A stretch of DNA of 64,000 bases, taken from assembly GCF_021568285.1 (NCBI RefSeq), contig NZ_JAKGTQ010000003.1:124001-188000 (forward strand), given 5' to 3'. Position numbers and translations under genes: made by a program. The notes beneath the pieces are model-generated. The model did no database searches, was not told the DNA's origin, and worked only from the letters and a program-made list of their open reading frames with translations. Numbering within the stretch: the stretch's first letter is position 1; every line of letters starts with the position of its first letter. The stretch comes from Rheinheimera sp. UJ63 (GTDB lineage: Bacteria > Pseudomonadota > Gammaproteobacteria > Enterobacterales > Alteromonadaceae). Positions 17,013 through 25,983 of this stretch are shown piece by piece.

Positions 17013-18830
17013 CTACTTGTTCTGACAGGCTTGGTAAATCTTTTCTGCTTGTTGTTTTGAAATTCCAGGCACAGAACTCAGTTCAGTGACCGACGCTTTC
17101 AACACACCTTGCAAGCCACCTAAGTATTGTAACAAGGCTTGCCGGCGTTTTTCACCAATACCTGAAATGTTTTCAAGCGGACTTTTTAATAACGCTTTAC
17201 CGCGTTTATTTCGATGACCGGTTATCGCAAAACGGTGCGCCTCATCACGGATCTGCTGGATCAAATGCAAGGCGGGGCTATCTTCCGGTAAGTTAATACT
17301 CCGCCCACTGTCCCACAAAATTAAGGTTTCTAAGCCCGCTTTACGACTGACGCCTTTAGCCACACCAATCAATAAGGGCTTTTTCGCGTGTGGCCAAGCG
17401 CTAAATTGTTCCAATGCGATATTCAGTTGCCCGATACCACCATCGATAAAAATAATATCAGGGATTTTACTGACTTCGCTTAGCTTGCTGTAGCGCTTAT
17501 CTAACGCGAAGCGCATCGCGGCATAATCGTCCCCCCCAGTGATACCGGTGACATTGTAACGGCGGTATTCTTGCTTGTAAGGGCCTTCACCATCAAACAC
17601 CACACAAGACGCGATGGTGGCCTGCCCCATGGTATGACTGATATCAAAACATTCCATTCGGTCAATATCATCTGGTAATTGTAATAATTGCTGTAATGCT
17701 TGATAGCGTACCCGCATTTTTTGCGTTAATGACTGCCTGCTGTCTAAGGCAATTTGCGCATTTTTCTGCGCTAAACTCAAATACTGAGCTTTCTCGCCGC
17801 GTTTAGCGGCAGTTAACCGCACTTTGAACTCAGCAATATTACTTATCGCTTCGGCTAAACTGTCCGCATTTTCAAGTGCCATCGGTAACACGATCTCTTT
17901 AGGGATCTGCTGTTCGCTGTGACCATTGAGATAAAATTGTAGAATAAAAGCAGATAATACCTCGGCCGCGCTCATATCCAACGGCACTTTCGGATAATAG
18001 GATTTGCTACCGAGAATTTTCCGATCACGAATAAACAGCACATGCACTACCGCGGTTTGACCATGCAAGCTAAAGCCGATGGCATCAAGCTCTTCATGAT
18101 CACCGCTCACATATTGCTGTTCTTGCACTTTGCGCAAGGCACTAATTTGATCGCGAAAGGCAGCGGCAGCTTCAAATTGCCAACTCTCACTAGCTGCAGC
18201 CATTTTCTGCACTAAATCATCAATAACTTGTTGGTTTTTACCGGCTAAAAATAGCGCCGCTAAACGCACCTGCTCGGCGTAATCTTCATCGCTAATTTTA
18301 CCCACGCAGGGCGCACTGCACAGCTTTAATTGATATTGCAAACAGGGCCGAGTGCGAGCACGGTAGAAACCATCTTCACATTGGCGGATCGGGAAAATTT
18401 TCTGCAGACTTTTTAAACTTTGCCACACCGCGCCGGCATTCGGGTAAGGCCCAAAATACTGCCCCACTACTTTTCGCGGGCCGCGATGCGAACTAATCCG
18501 CGGATGACGATGAGAAGTTAATAAGATATACGGATAAGACTTATCATCACGCAGTAAAATATTGTATTTGGGTAAGTACTGTTTTATCAGGTTGTTTTCT
18601 AAAATCAGTGCTTCGGTTTCACTGTGCGTCAGGGTGAATTCGATACTCGCAATTTGCCCAACCAAGGCACGGGTTTTCACACTGTCGACCGTGGTTCGAA
18701 AATAGCTACTTAGCCTTTTCTTCAGATCTTTTGCTTTACCCACATAAATAACAATGCCGCCCTGGTTAAACATGCGATACACGCCAGGTTGTTGCGGCAC
18801 TGTGGCCAAAAACGCTTTTGAATCAAACAT
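17013..18830 (-). CDS. uvrC: Excinuclease ABC subunit C
   Basis: Dual-incision endonuclease of nucleotide excision repair. The 605-aa protein starts with a GIY-YIG nuclease domain (GVYRMFNQGGIVIYVGKAKD, residues 15-34). It continues with a cysteine-containing segment (CLQYQLKLCSAPCVG), a UVR helix pair that contacts UvrB (about 200-235), an RNase H-like second nuclease domain (DISHTMGQATIASCVVF; FIDGGIGQL) and a C-terminal helix-hairpin-helix (ISGIGEKRRQALLQYLGG). It lies 11 bp after uvrY and 14 bp before the upstream GTG option of pgsA. Confidence 0.97.
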   Translation of the reverse strand: MFDSKAFLATVPQQPGVYRMFNQGGIVIYVGKAKDLKKRLSSYFRTTVDSVKTRALVGQIASIEFTLTHSETEALILENNLIKQYLPKYNILLRDDKSYPYILLTSHRHPRISSHRGPRKVVGQYFGPYPNAGAVWQSLKSLQKIFPIRQCEDGFYRARTRPCLQYQLKLCSAPCVGKISDEDYAEQVRLAALFLAGKNQQVIDDLVQKMAAASESWQFEAAAAFRDQISALRKVQEQQYVSGDHEELDAIGFSLHGQTAVVHVLFIRDRKILGSKSYYPKVPLDMSAAEVLSAFILQFYLNGHSEQQIPKEIVLPMALENADSLAEAISNIAEFKVRLTAAKRGEKAQYLSLAQKNAQIALDSRQSLTQKMRVRYQALQQLLQLPDDIDRMECFDISHTMGQATIASCVVFDGEGPYKQEYRRYNVTGITGGDDYAAMRFALDKRYSKLSEVSKIPDIIFIDGGIGQLNIALEQFSAWPHAKKPLLIGVAKGVSRKAGLETLILWDSGRSINLPEDSPALHLIQQIRDEAHRFAITGHRNKRGKALLKSPLENISGIGEKRRQALLQYLGGLQGVLKASVTELSSVPGISKQQAEKIYQACQNK

Positions 18831-18841
18831 AATAGGGCTTG

Positions 18842-19492
18842 TTAATGCGCAATCTTAGCGATATCTATCATGCCGTGTCGAAACGCTAGATGAGTCAGTT
18901 CAACATCACCATTAATCGCCAGTTTTTCAAACATGCGATAACGATATGAATTCACCGTTTTTGCACTGACATTTAACTGATCAGCGATATCGGTCACCTT
19001 TTGACCACGGGTAATCATCATCATGATTTGTAATTCACGATCAGATAAACCTTCAAAAGGATTAGGTTGCAGATTATTGACCTTAGCCAAGGCCATTTTT
19101 TGCGCCACTTCATCGGAGATATGTCGCACACCGGAATACACTTTTTTAATCGCCATCACCATTTCTTTCGGTGGCGTATTTTTTGAGATAAAACCGGCGG
19201 CACCTAATTGCATCACTTTGGTCGGTACCGGCTCTTCACAAGAAATAGATAAAGCCAATACTTTAACATCTGGACAATAATGCAGAATGCGCTTGGTCGC
19301 GGTCATGCCACCCATACCGGGCATATTCATGTCCATCAACACGACATCAGGTTCGTTTTGACGACAAAACTGTAAGGCTTCTTCGCCGGAGCTGGCCTCG
19401 CCTATCACCTTGATACCGCGCTCATCCATTAGTATGCGACTTATACCAGTCCGAACAAGCTCGTGATCATCAACTAACAGCACGTTAATCAA
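18842..19492 (-). CDS. uvrY: Response regulator UvrY/GacA/VarA
   Basis: Response regulator of the BarA-UvrY (GacS-GacA) system, which drives small RNAs that antagonise CsrA. The 216-aa protein has a receiver domain with phospho-acceptor Asp54 (VVLMDMNMPGMGG) and a C-terminal LuxR-type helix-turn-helix (LSDRELQIMMMITRGQKV through SAKTVNSYRYRMFEKL). The start codon is TTG at 19492 (MINVLLVDDHELV), with GGAG 8 nt upstream; no ATG fits the conserved N-terminus. Operon with uvrC, as in E. coli. Confidence 0.95.
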   Translation of the reverse strand: MINVLLVDDHELVRTGISRILMDERGIKVIGEASSGEEALQFCRQNEPDVVLMDMNMPGMGGMTATKRILHYCPDVKVLALSISCEEPVPTKVMQLGAAGFISKNTPPKEMVMAIKKVYSGVRHISDEVAQKMALAKVNNLQPNPFEGLSDRELQIMMMITRGQKVTDIADQLNVSAKTVNSYRYRMFEKLAINGDVELTHLAFRHGMIDIAKIAH

Positions 19493-19524
19493 CTTGGCTT
19501 CTCCGTTATGCGGGTTATCACCTG

Positions 19525-19549
19525 TAGCTGGCGGATTTATCCACAGCTA
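19525..19549 (-). promoter_or_regulatory. Leader hairpin upstream of uvrY
   Basis: TAGCTG pairs with CAGCTA and GGA with TCC inside it, forming a stem-loop about 15-20 nt upstream of the GGAG ribosome-binding site. The rest of the 332-bp stretch up to the tRNA-Ser holds nothing else recognised. A regulatory role is inferred only. Confidence 0.35.
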
Positions 19550-19824
19550 GGCGCTAAATTAATTTTCCAGCTAACCGCTTAAGGGCTAACTACGGTGTCA
19601 TCGCTTTGCGTGAAATTAACAATAACCAGCAAAGCAGCTGCTTAGTGTGCCAGAAAGCGTTGCATCTGCAAACCATTAAATGTTTCTGAAATCGGTGCAA
19701 ATTAACAAGCGAAATCAAAGGCTTCTAGCGCAAAAACTACTATATAGCGATTAAGTTTATTTAGCGAGTATAGTTCAATGAAAAAATAATGAGGTATTTA
19801 GCTAGACGGGTATAGGCAGCTGCG

Positions 19825-19915
19825 TGGCGGAGGGGGAGAGATTCGAACTCTCGGTAGGCTATTAACCTACGCCGGTTTTCAAGACCGGTGCATTAAACCG
19901 CTCTGCCACCCCTCC
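19825..19915 (-). tRNA. tRNA-Ser (UGA), copy 1
   Basis: A 91-nt class II tRNA with encoded CCA; the anticodon loop CUUGAAA gives UGA. The acceptor stem is GGAGGGG/CCCCUCC. It differs from the neighbouring tRNA-Ser at the last acceptor pair (G-C here, A-U there). Confidence 0.97.
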
Positions 19916-20114
19916 GCGTTACAGGACGGCATATTAAAAACTTGGCTGCACTTTGTAAAGCGTTAATTTTACTTCGCTAAACTAACTGCCGACAATTTCA
20001 GCAAATGGCGGGCAAACGTCACAAACCTAACGCTATATTGTCGTCGTCGCGGTTTATTCAGGTTTGCAACAGCGTGATGTTGAACCTAACGTTAAACTGC
20101 AACGTAAGAATGCA

Positions 20115-20138
20115 AAAAGCCACCCTAGGGTGGCTTTT
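20115..20138. terminator. Perfect 24-bp palindrome between two tRNA-Ser genes
   Basis: AAAAGCCACCCT is followed immediately by its reverse complement. On the - strand it starts 9 nt beyond the 3' end of the upstream tRNA-Ser (20147-20237) and ends in a T run, so it looks like a terminator or processing hairpin. It is symmetrical and could work on either strand. Confidence 0.7.
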
Positions 20139-20146
20139 CAGAATAA

Positions 20147-20237
20147 TGGCGGAGGGAGAGAGATTCGAACTCTCGGTAGGCTATTAACCTACGCCGGTTT
20201 TCAAGACCGGTGCATTAAACCGCTCTGCCATCCCTCC
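20147..20237 (-). tRNA. tRNA-Ser (UGA), copy 2
   Basis: A 91-nt class II tRNA with encoded CCA and anticodon UGA, nearly identical to copy 1. The acceptor stem is GGAGGGA/UCCCUCC. It lies upstream of yccA in the opposite orientation, matching the serT neighbourhood of E. coli. Confidence 0.97.
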
Positions 20238-20396
20238 AGCGCTGCGTATACTAATCACTTTGCTCTGGAAAATAAAGCAAAAAATTTAAAATAATTCTAA
20301 CTGCCGTTTTTTCGTGCAGCCAGCACTAGTTATAACGGAACTTTAACAGTATTATGCACTCAGTAACTTTACAAAACTCGGTAATAGGAGACATTT

Positions 20397-21065
20397 ATGT
20401 CATACAGAGAAACCAGTAATATCAACACACTCAGTCATGGTGTTGAAATCAACAAGGTATTGCGCAACACCTACTTTTTGCTAGGTTTAACCTTAGCCTT
20501 TAGCGCGGTAACCGCCGTTATTGCCATGGCCATGAACATTTCCCCGATGGCTTCTTTAGTCTGCATGATCGCAGGCTTTATTATGCTATTTGTTGTTAAC
20601 AAAAAAGCAGACTCTGCTAGCGGCATTTTCTGGGTATTTGGTTTTGCAGGCGCCATGGGTGCGTCACTTGGCCCAATGTTGTCAATGTATGCTGGCTTAG
20701 CCAATGGCCCAGCATTAATCATGCAAGCTTTAGCCGGTACTGCGCTGATCTTCTTTAGTTTATCGGCTTATGTTTTAACCACACGTAAAGACTTCTCTTT
20801 TATGGGCGGTTTTTTAATGATTGGTTTAATCGTGGTGTTGGTTGCTGCTTTAGCAAATATCTTTTTAGCAATCCCAGCGTTAAGCCTAACCATCAGTGCC
20901 GTGGTTATTTTGATTATGTCAGGTTTAATCTTGTTTGATACCAGCCGTATCATCAACGGTGGTGAAACAAATTATATTCGTGCAACCGTTTCGTTATACC
21001 TAAACGTGTTCAACATCTTTGTGCACCTGTTAAGCTTATTAGGCATTATGGGTGGTGACGACTAA
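20397..21065 (+). CDS. yccA: Bax inhibitor-1/YccA family membrane protein
   Basis: A seven-helix inner-membrane protein (222 aa) of the Bax inhibitor-1 family. E. coli YccA is a substrate and modulator of the FtsH protease. Hydrophobic helices run from residue 24 to the C-terminus, with conserved loops such as NKVLRNTYFLLGLTL, and a late acidic pair in FDTSRIINGGETNYIRATVS. TAGGAG lies 6 nt before the ATG. It ends with a strong terminator and precedes the tus genes, as in enterobacteria. Confidence 0.92.
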   Translation: MSYRETSNINTLSHGVEINKVLRNTYFLLGLTLAFSAVTAVIAMAMNISPMASLVCMIAGFIMLFVVNKKADSASGIFWVFGFAGAMGASLGPMLSMYAGLANGPALIMQALAGTALIFFSLSAYVLTTRKDFSFMGGFLMIGLIVVLVAALANIFLAIPALSLTISAVVILIMSGLILFDTSRIINGGETNYIRATVSLYLNVFNIFVHLLSLLGIMGGDD

Positions 21066-21093
21066 GCTTTTGCTGCTCAGTCGTAATTTAGTT

Positions 21094-21123
21094 AAAATAC
21101 CCCGCTAAGCGGGGTATTTTTTT
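21094..21123 (+). terminator. Intrinsic terminator of yccA
   Basis: Stem TACCCCGC/GCGGGGTA (21098-21105 with 21109-21116), loop TAA, followed by an uninterrupted T run. Confidence 0.9.
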
Positions 21124-21181
21124 AGCCGCGCCCTACTGTGCTGTGCCCAGTGCACTAATGCCGTTATTAAGAGAAACTACC

Positions 21182-21532
21182 GTGGCTCATTTTAGTTTAT
21201 TGTTGACTCAAAACCCCTTTGCTTGTCAAAGCTTTGATAGTGCTTTGCAATTTGCCAAAGCGGCTTTAGCCGCAGGCTACAGCATTGAGCAGGTGTTTTT
21301 ATATGAAGATGCCGTATTCGCAGCCGCAGCGACGATCGACTTACCCACAGATGAACGTAATTTGGCAGCGGAATTAGCCAAATTTTGTCAGCAGCAACAA
21401 CTGCCCTTGTTATATTGCATTACCGCGGCAGAGAAACGCGGTGTGCAAGCAGCGAATGATAGCCTTTTTCAAGCGGCTGGCTTGGCCGAGTTTGCTATGC
21501 GTTTGGCCAACAGTAAATTGGTGCAATTCTGA
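21182..21532 (+). CDS. tusD: Sulfur carrier TusD
   Basis: Subunit of the cytoplasmic TusBCD complex, which relays persulfide sulfur from TusA to TusE for 2-thiouridine formation in tRNA wobble positions. The start is taken at GTG 21182 (VAHFSLLLTQ, 116 aa) with AAGAGA 7 nt upstream, which matches the family N-terminus; the open frame extends to 21143 without homology support. The catalytic Cys79 (PLLYCITAAEKRGV) aligns with the essential E. coli Cys78. The stop overlaps the tusC start by one base. Confidence 0.9.
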   Translation: MAHFSLLLTQNPFACQSFDSALQFAKAALAAGYSIEQVFLYEDAVFAAAATIDLPTDERNLAAELAKFCQQQQLPLLYCITAAEKRGVQAANDSLFQAAGLAEFAMRLANSKLVQF

Positions 21533-21888
21533 TGCAACATATCCTGATACTGCAAACGCAGTCGCCGTTTAATCAAGCCCGCGCTCGTGAAGCGCTCGAT
21601 TTAACCTTGGCTTTAGCCGCCGTGGATTATCAGCTCAGTGTCGTCTTTATGGCGGACGCCGTATTTCAATTAGTAAGCCCTGCTGAGTTACATGAACCGC
21701 CCATCAAGCCGGTGTATAAAAGCTTTGGTTTATTTGGCTTATACGACATTGAACAGTGCTTCGTCTGCCAGCAAGCATTAACACAACGCGGTCTGAGCGC
21801 TTTACCGCTGCCTCCCGGATTTCAAACGATTACGCCGACAGCCATAACCGCCCTGATGCGCGCGGCCGATCAAGTAATAAGGTGCTAA
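21532..21888 (+). CDS. tusC: Sulfur relay protein TusC
   Basis: DsrF-family partner of TusD and TusB in the sulfur relay for mnm5s2U34 tRNA modification. The 118-aa protein contains the conserved YKSFGLFGLYDIEQCFVC segment near residue 65. Its ATG shares a base with the tusD stop, and tusB follows 3 bp later, so the three subunits are translated from one message. Confidence 0.92.
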   Translation: MQHILILQTQSPFNQARAREALDLTLALAAVDYQLSVVFMADAVFQLVSPAELHEPPIKPVYKSFGLFGLYDIEQCFVCQQALTQRGLSALPLPPGFQTITPTAITALMRAADQVIRC

Positions 21889-21891
21889 GCC

Positions 21892-22155
21892 ATGCTACTG
21901 TTTAATCTTATTAACCCCGCAGCAGATTTAACCGAATTAGCCCAGCTCTGTACCCCAGCTGATACCGTACTTTTACGCCAAGATGCCGTTTACCTAGTGT
22001 TACAGCCAACACTCCCCTTCGCTTGCTCGGTATTGGCTTTAGCCAGCGATATAGCATGGCGTAATATTTCCGCGCCAACACATATTCAGCTGATCAACGC
22101 ACAAGAATGGGTGCAATTAACGGCAGCCGCGAATAAAAGCATCTTATGGCGTTAA
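21892..22155 (+). CDS. tusB: Sulfur relay protein TusB
   Basis: The smallest TusBCD subunit (87 aa, DsrH family). The N-terminal DTVLLRQDAVYLVLQP motif is characteristic of the family. It is third in the tusDCB-tusE transcript and is assigned by position and motif together. Confidence 0.85.
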   Translation: MLLFNLINPAADLTELAQLCTPADTVLLRQDAVYLVLQPTLPFACSVLALASDIAWRNISAPTHIQLINAQEWVQLTAAANKSILWR

Positions 22156-22186
22156 CGCCAGGTTTTATTAAGGATCCAACCTCAGT

Positions 22187-22528
22187 ATGAGCATGACATT
22201 TTTGACAGTAGGCGATCAGCAGCTCGCATTAGACAAACACGGTTATTTAGTGCAGATGTCTGATTGGCAGCCGTCGGTAGCAGAGCGTTTTGCAGAATTA
22301 GAGCAGATAACCTTAACCGAGGCGCACTGGGAGGTGATCCGCTTTGTGCGAGAGTTTTATCAGGAATTTAATACTTCACCCGCAGTGCGGATGTTAGTCA
22401 AAGCCATGGCCGCCAAATTTGGCCCTGAAAAAGGCAGTAGTAAATATTTATTTATGTTATTTCCAGAAGGCCCTGCTAAACAAGCCACTCGGCTAGCCGG
22501 TTTACCCAAACCAGCCAAGTGCTTATAA
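22187..22528 (+). CDS. tusE: Sulfur transfer protein TusE
   Basis: DsrC-family protein (113 aa) that accepts persulfide from TusD and delivers it to MnmA. The C-terminal arm GLPKPAKCL carries the reactive Cys112, next to last, as in E. coli TusE. The core [20 protein letters not shown] is nearly invariant. It lies 31 bp after tusB, so it probably shares the transcript. Only 9 bp separate it from the end of serS on the other strand. Confidence 0.95.
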   Translation: MSMTFLTVGDQQLALDKHGYLVQMSDWQPSVAERFAELEQITLTEAHWEVIRFVREFYQEFNTSPAVRMLVKAMAAKFGPEKGSSKYLFMLFPEGPAKQATRLAGLPKPAKCL

Positions 22529-22537
22529 CAGGCCGGT

Positions 22538-23863
<1,326 letters not shown>

Positions 23864-23929
23864 TTAATCGAATAGGTCAGAATATTAACCAGCGTCGCGG
23901 CAAATTGAAATGCTTTTCCTTGATTTTCC

Positions 23930-25258
23930 TCAAGGCTGACGCTTGTTTTTACTGTTGGCGTCTAATTCACGTAAATAGCGTAGCTTTTCTGCCAATTGTT
24001 TTTCCATGCCACGATCAGAGGGGTGATAAAATTGTTGTCCCCAAAGCTCTGCAGGTAAATAGCGCTCGCCCGCCGCATAGGCACCGGGTTCGTTGTGGGC
24101 ATAGCGATACTGTGCCCCATGCCCCAATTGTTTTTGTAACTGAGTGGGCGCGTTACGCAGGTGTAGCGGCACGGGATAATCCGTTTGGCTAGCCACTACC
24201 TGCTTCATGTCATTGAAGGCTTGATAAACCGCATTACTTTTTGGCGCTAGCGCCAAATACACCGCGGCTTGTGCGATAGCCCGCTCTCCCTCGGCTGGCC
24301 CCACCCGCTGAAAGGTATCCCAAGCATCCTTAGCCAAGGTCAGCGCGCGAGGATCGGCATTACCAATATCTTCACTGGCAATGGCCAGCAAACGTCTGGC
24401 AACGTAAAGTGGATCGCCGCCACCGGCCAAAATACGGCAATACCAATACAAGGCGGCATCCGGATCGGAGCCGCGTACGGATTTATGAAAAGCAGAAATC
24501 AGGTCGTAAAATAATTCACCTTCACGATCAAAACCCGGTAATTGTTGCGGCACAATTTGCCGTACTTGCTCAACACTGATGGTGGCATCCTGCACCAGCT
24601 CAGCTAATTGCTCTAAAATGTTTAATAAACGCCGCGCATCGCCGGCACTTAATTGAATTAATAGCTGCTCAGCAGCAGGGCTTAAGCTGAGTTTAAGCGC
24701 AGCCAACCCCTCAGGGTGGCTGTGCAAGGTACGTGTTAATACCTGCTTTAAATCTGCATCGGTTAACGGTTTTAACACGCACACCCGAGTGCGAGATAAC
24801 ACAGCGTTATTTAACGCAAAGGCGGGATTTTCGGTGGTCGCACCGATGAAAATAATAGTGCCATCTTCGATAAAGGGTAAAAAAGCGTCTTGCTGGGCTT
24901 TGTTAAAACGATGCACTTCATCAACAAACAATAAGGTGCGCTGCTGATACTGCTGCTGGCGTAATTTCGCTTCGCTAATGGCTTCACGGATCTCTTTCAC
25001 ACCGGCAGTTACCGCAGAAAGTCGCTGCATGCTAGCCTTGGCATGACTGGCAATAATTTCAGCTAGGGTGGTTTTACCGGTGCCTGGCGGCCCCCACAAG
25101 ATCAACGAAAAAACGCGTCCAGCGAGGATCGCTTGATAGAGCGGTGTACCCGGCGCCACGATATGCTGCTGCCCAACATAATGCTCTAAAGTACGTGGCC
25201 GCATGCGCGCGGCCAACGGCATCAAGTTGTCATTAAAATCGAAAGGTAAGCTACTCAT
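23930..25258 (-). CDS. rarA: Replication-associated recombination protein A (MgsA/WHIP type AAA+ ATPase)
   Basis: An AAA+ ATPase (442 aa) of the clamp-loader clade that acts at stalled replication forks. Walker A is GPPGTGKTT (near residue 57), Walker B is LLFVDEVHRFNKAQQDAF, and sensor 1 is FIGATTENPAF. The C-terminal tetramerisation domain begins near GSDPDAALYWYCRILAGGGD. It lies between serS and lolA, as in E. coli. Confidence 0.95.
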   Translation of the reverse strand: MSSLPFDFNDNLMPLAARMRPRTLEHYVGQQHIVAPGTPLYQAILAGRVFSLILWGPPGTGKTTLAEIIASHAKASMQRLSAVTAGVKEIREAISEAKLRQQQYQQRTLLFVDEVHRFNKAQQDAFLPFIEDGTIIFIGATTENPAFALNNAVLSRTRVCVLKPLTDADLKQVLTRTLHSHPEGLAALKLSLSPAAEQLLIQLSAGDARRLLNILEQLAELVQDATISVEQVRQIVPQQLPGFDREGELFYDLISAFHKSVRGSDPDAALYWYCRILAGGGDPLYVARRLLAIASEDIGNADPRALTLAKDAWDTFQRVGPAEGERAIAQAAVYLALAPKSNAVYQAFNDMKQVVASQTDYPVPLHLRNAPTQLQKQLGHGAQYRYAHNEPGAYAAGERYLPAELWGQQFYHPSDRGMEKQLAEKLRYLRELDANSKNKRQP

Positions 25259-25278
25259 CAGGCAAGCAACTGTAGAAA

Positions 25279-25983
25279 TTAACGCTGACGTTGATCATCA
25301 ACATCTAAATTTTTGCTCACGGTAAAAGTAAACAGCTTATCGGCAATACTGCTATTAACCTTGATCTTACTAAACAAATAAACGCTTTGTTGTTGGTTGA
25401 TATCAATAACTTGCATTTCAACTAACTGATCCCCTTTAAAGGTCAGCATCAGTTGCTGCACCGGATTACCGGCATCAAGAGGATGTATAAAAAAGCTCTG
25501 TTGCTGCTGCGTCACTTGATACTGCTGCCATAACGCTTTATCCGTAGAGGTGAGCAGTGCAAAAGGCGTTTGACCCACTTCACTGTTGGCATCATAAATA
25601 CTAACTTGTTCAAGCAACTCGTTGTAAAACCACAAGGTTTTACCATCACTGACTAACAATGATTGCTCTGGCGTTTCACTTTCAAAACGAAAACGCGCAT
25701 GTTGTTTTAACGCCAACTTGCCCTGACCTTCTTGCAACAATTGCTGCTGAATATCATAAACTCGCTGTTGATAATCTGCGGAAAAACTCTTAATTTTCGC
25801 CAGTTGCTGCATCAAGGGCTGACTGGCATCTTCGCTCGCCATGCGCTGTTGCCGTAATGCCTGCATATGTGGCGCAAAATCAGGTCGTGCCACGACTTCT
25901 ACCGTTTGCGCGGATAACGTAGAGGTTAACCCTGCTGCGGTTAAACTGGTTAAGAGCAAAACGACCACTGCACTTTTTTTCAT
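25279..25983 (-). CDS. lolA: Outer-membrane lipoprotein carrier protein
   Basis: Periplasmic chaperone that carries lipoproteins from LolCDE to LolB. The signal peptide ([20 protein letters not shown], ending ...STLSA) is followed by the LolA fold, with LVSDGKTLWFYNELLEQVSI and the C-terminal TFTVSKNLDVDDQR. At 234 aa it is longer than E. coli LolA (203). The extra residues lie mainly in a Gln-rich N-terminal stretch between the signal peptide and LAKIKSFSADYQQRV. Its ATG overlaps the ftsK stop by one base. Confidence 0.93.
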   Translation of the reverse strand: MKKSAVVVLLLTSLTAAGLTSTLSAQTVEVVARPDFAPHMQALRQQRMASEDASQPLMQQLAKIKSFSADYQQRVYDIQQQLLQEGQGKLALKQHARFRFESETPEQSLLVSDGKTLWFYNELLEQVSIYDANSEVGQTPFALLTSTDKALWQQYQVTQQQQSFFIHPLDAGNPVQQLMLTFKGDQLVEMQVIDINQQQSVYLFSKIKVNSSIADKLFTFTVSKNLDVDDQRQR

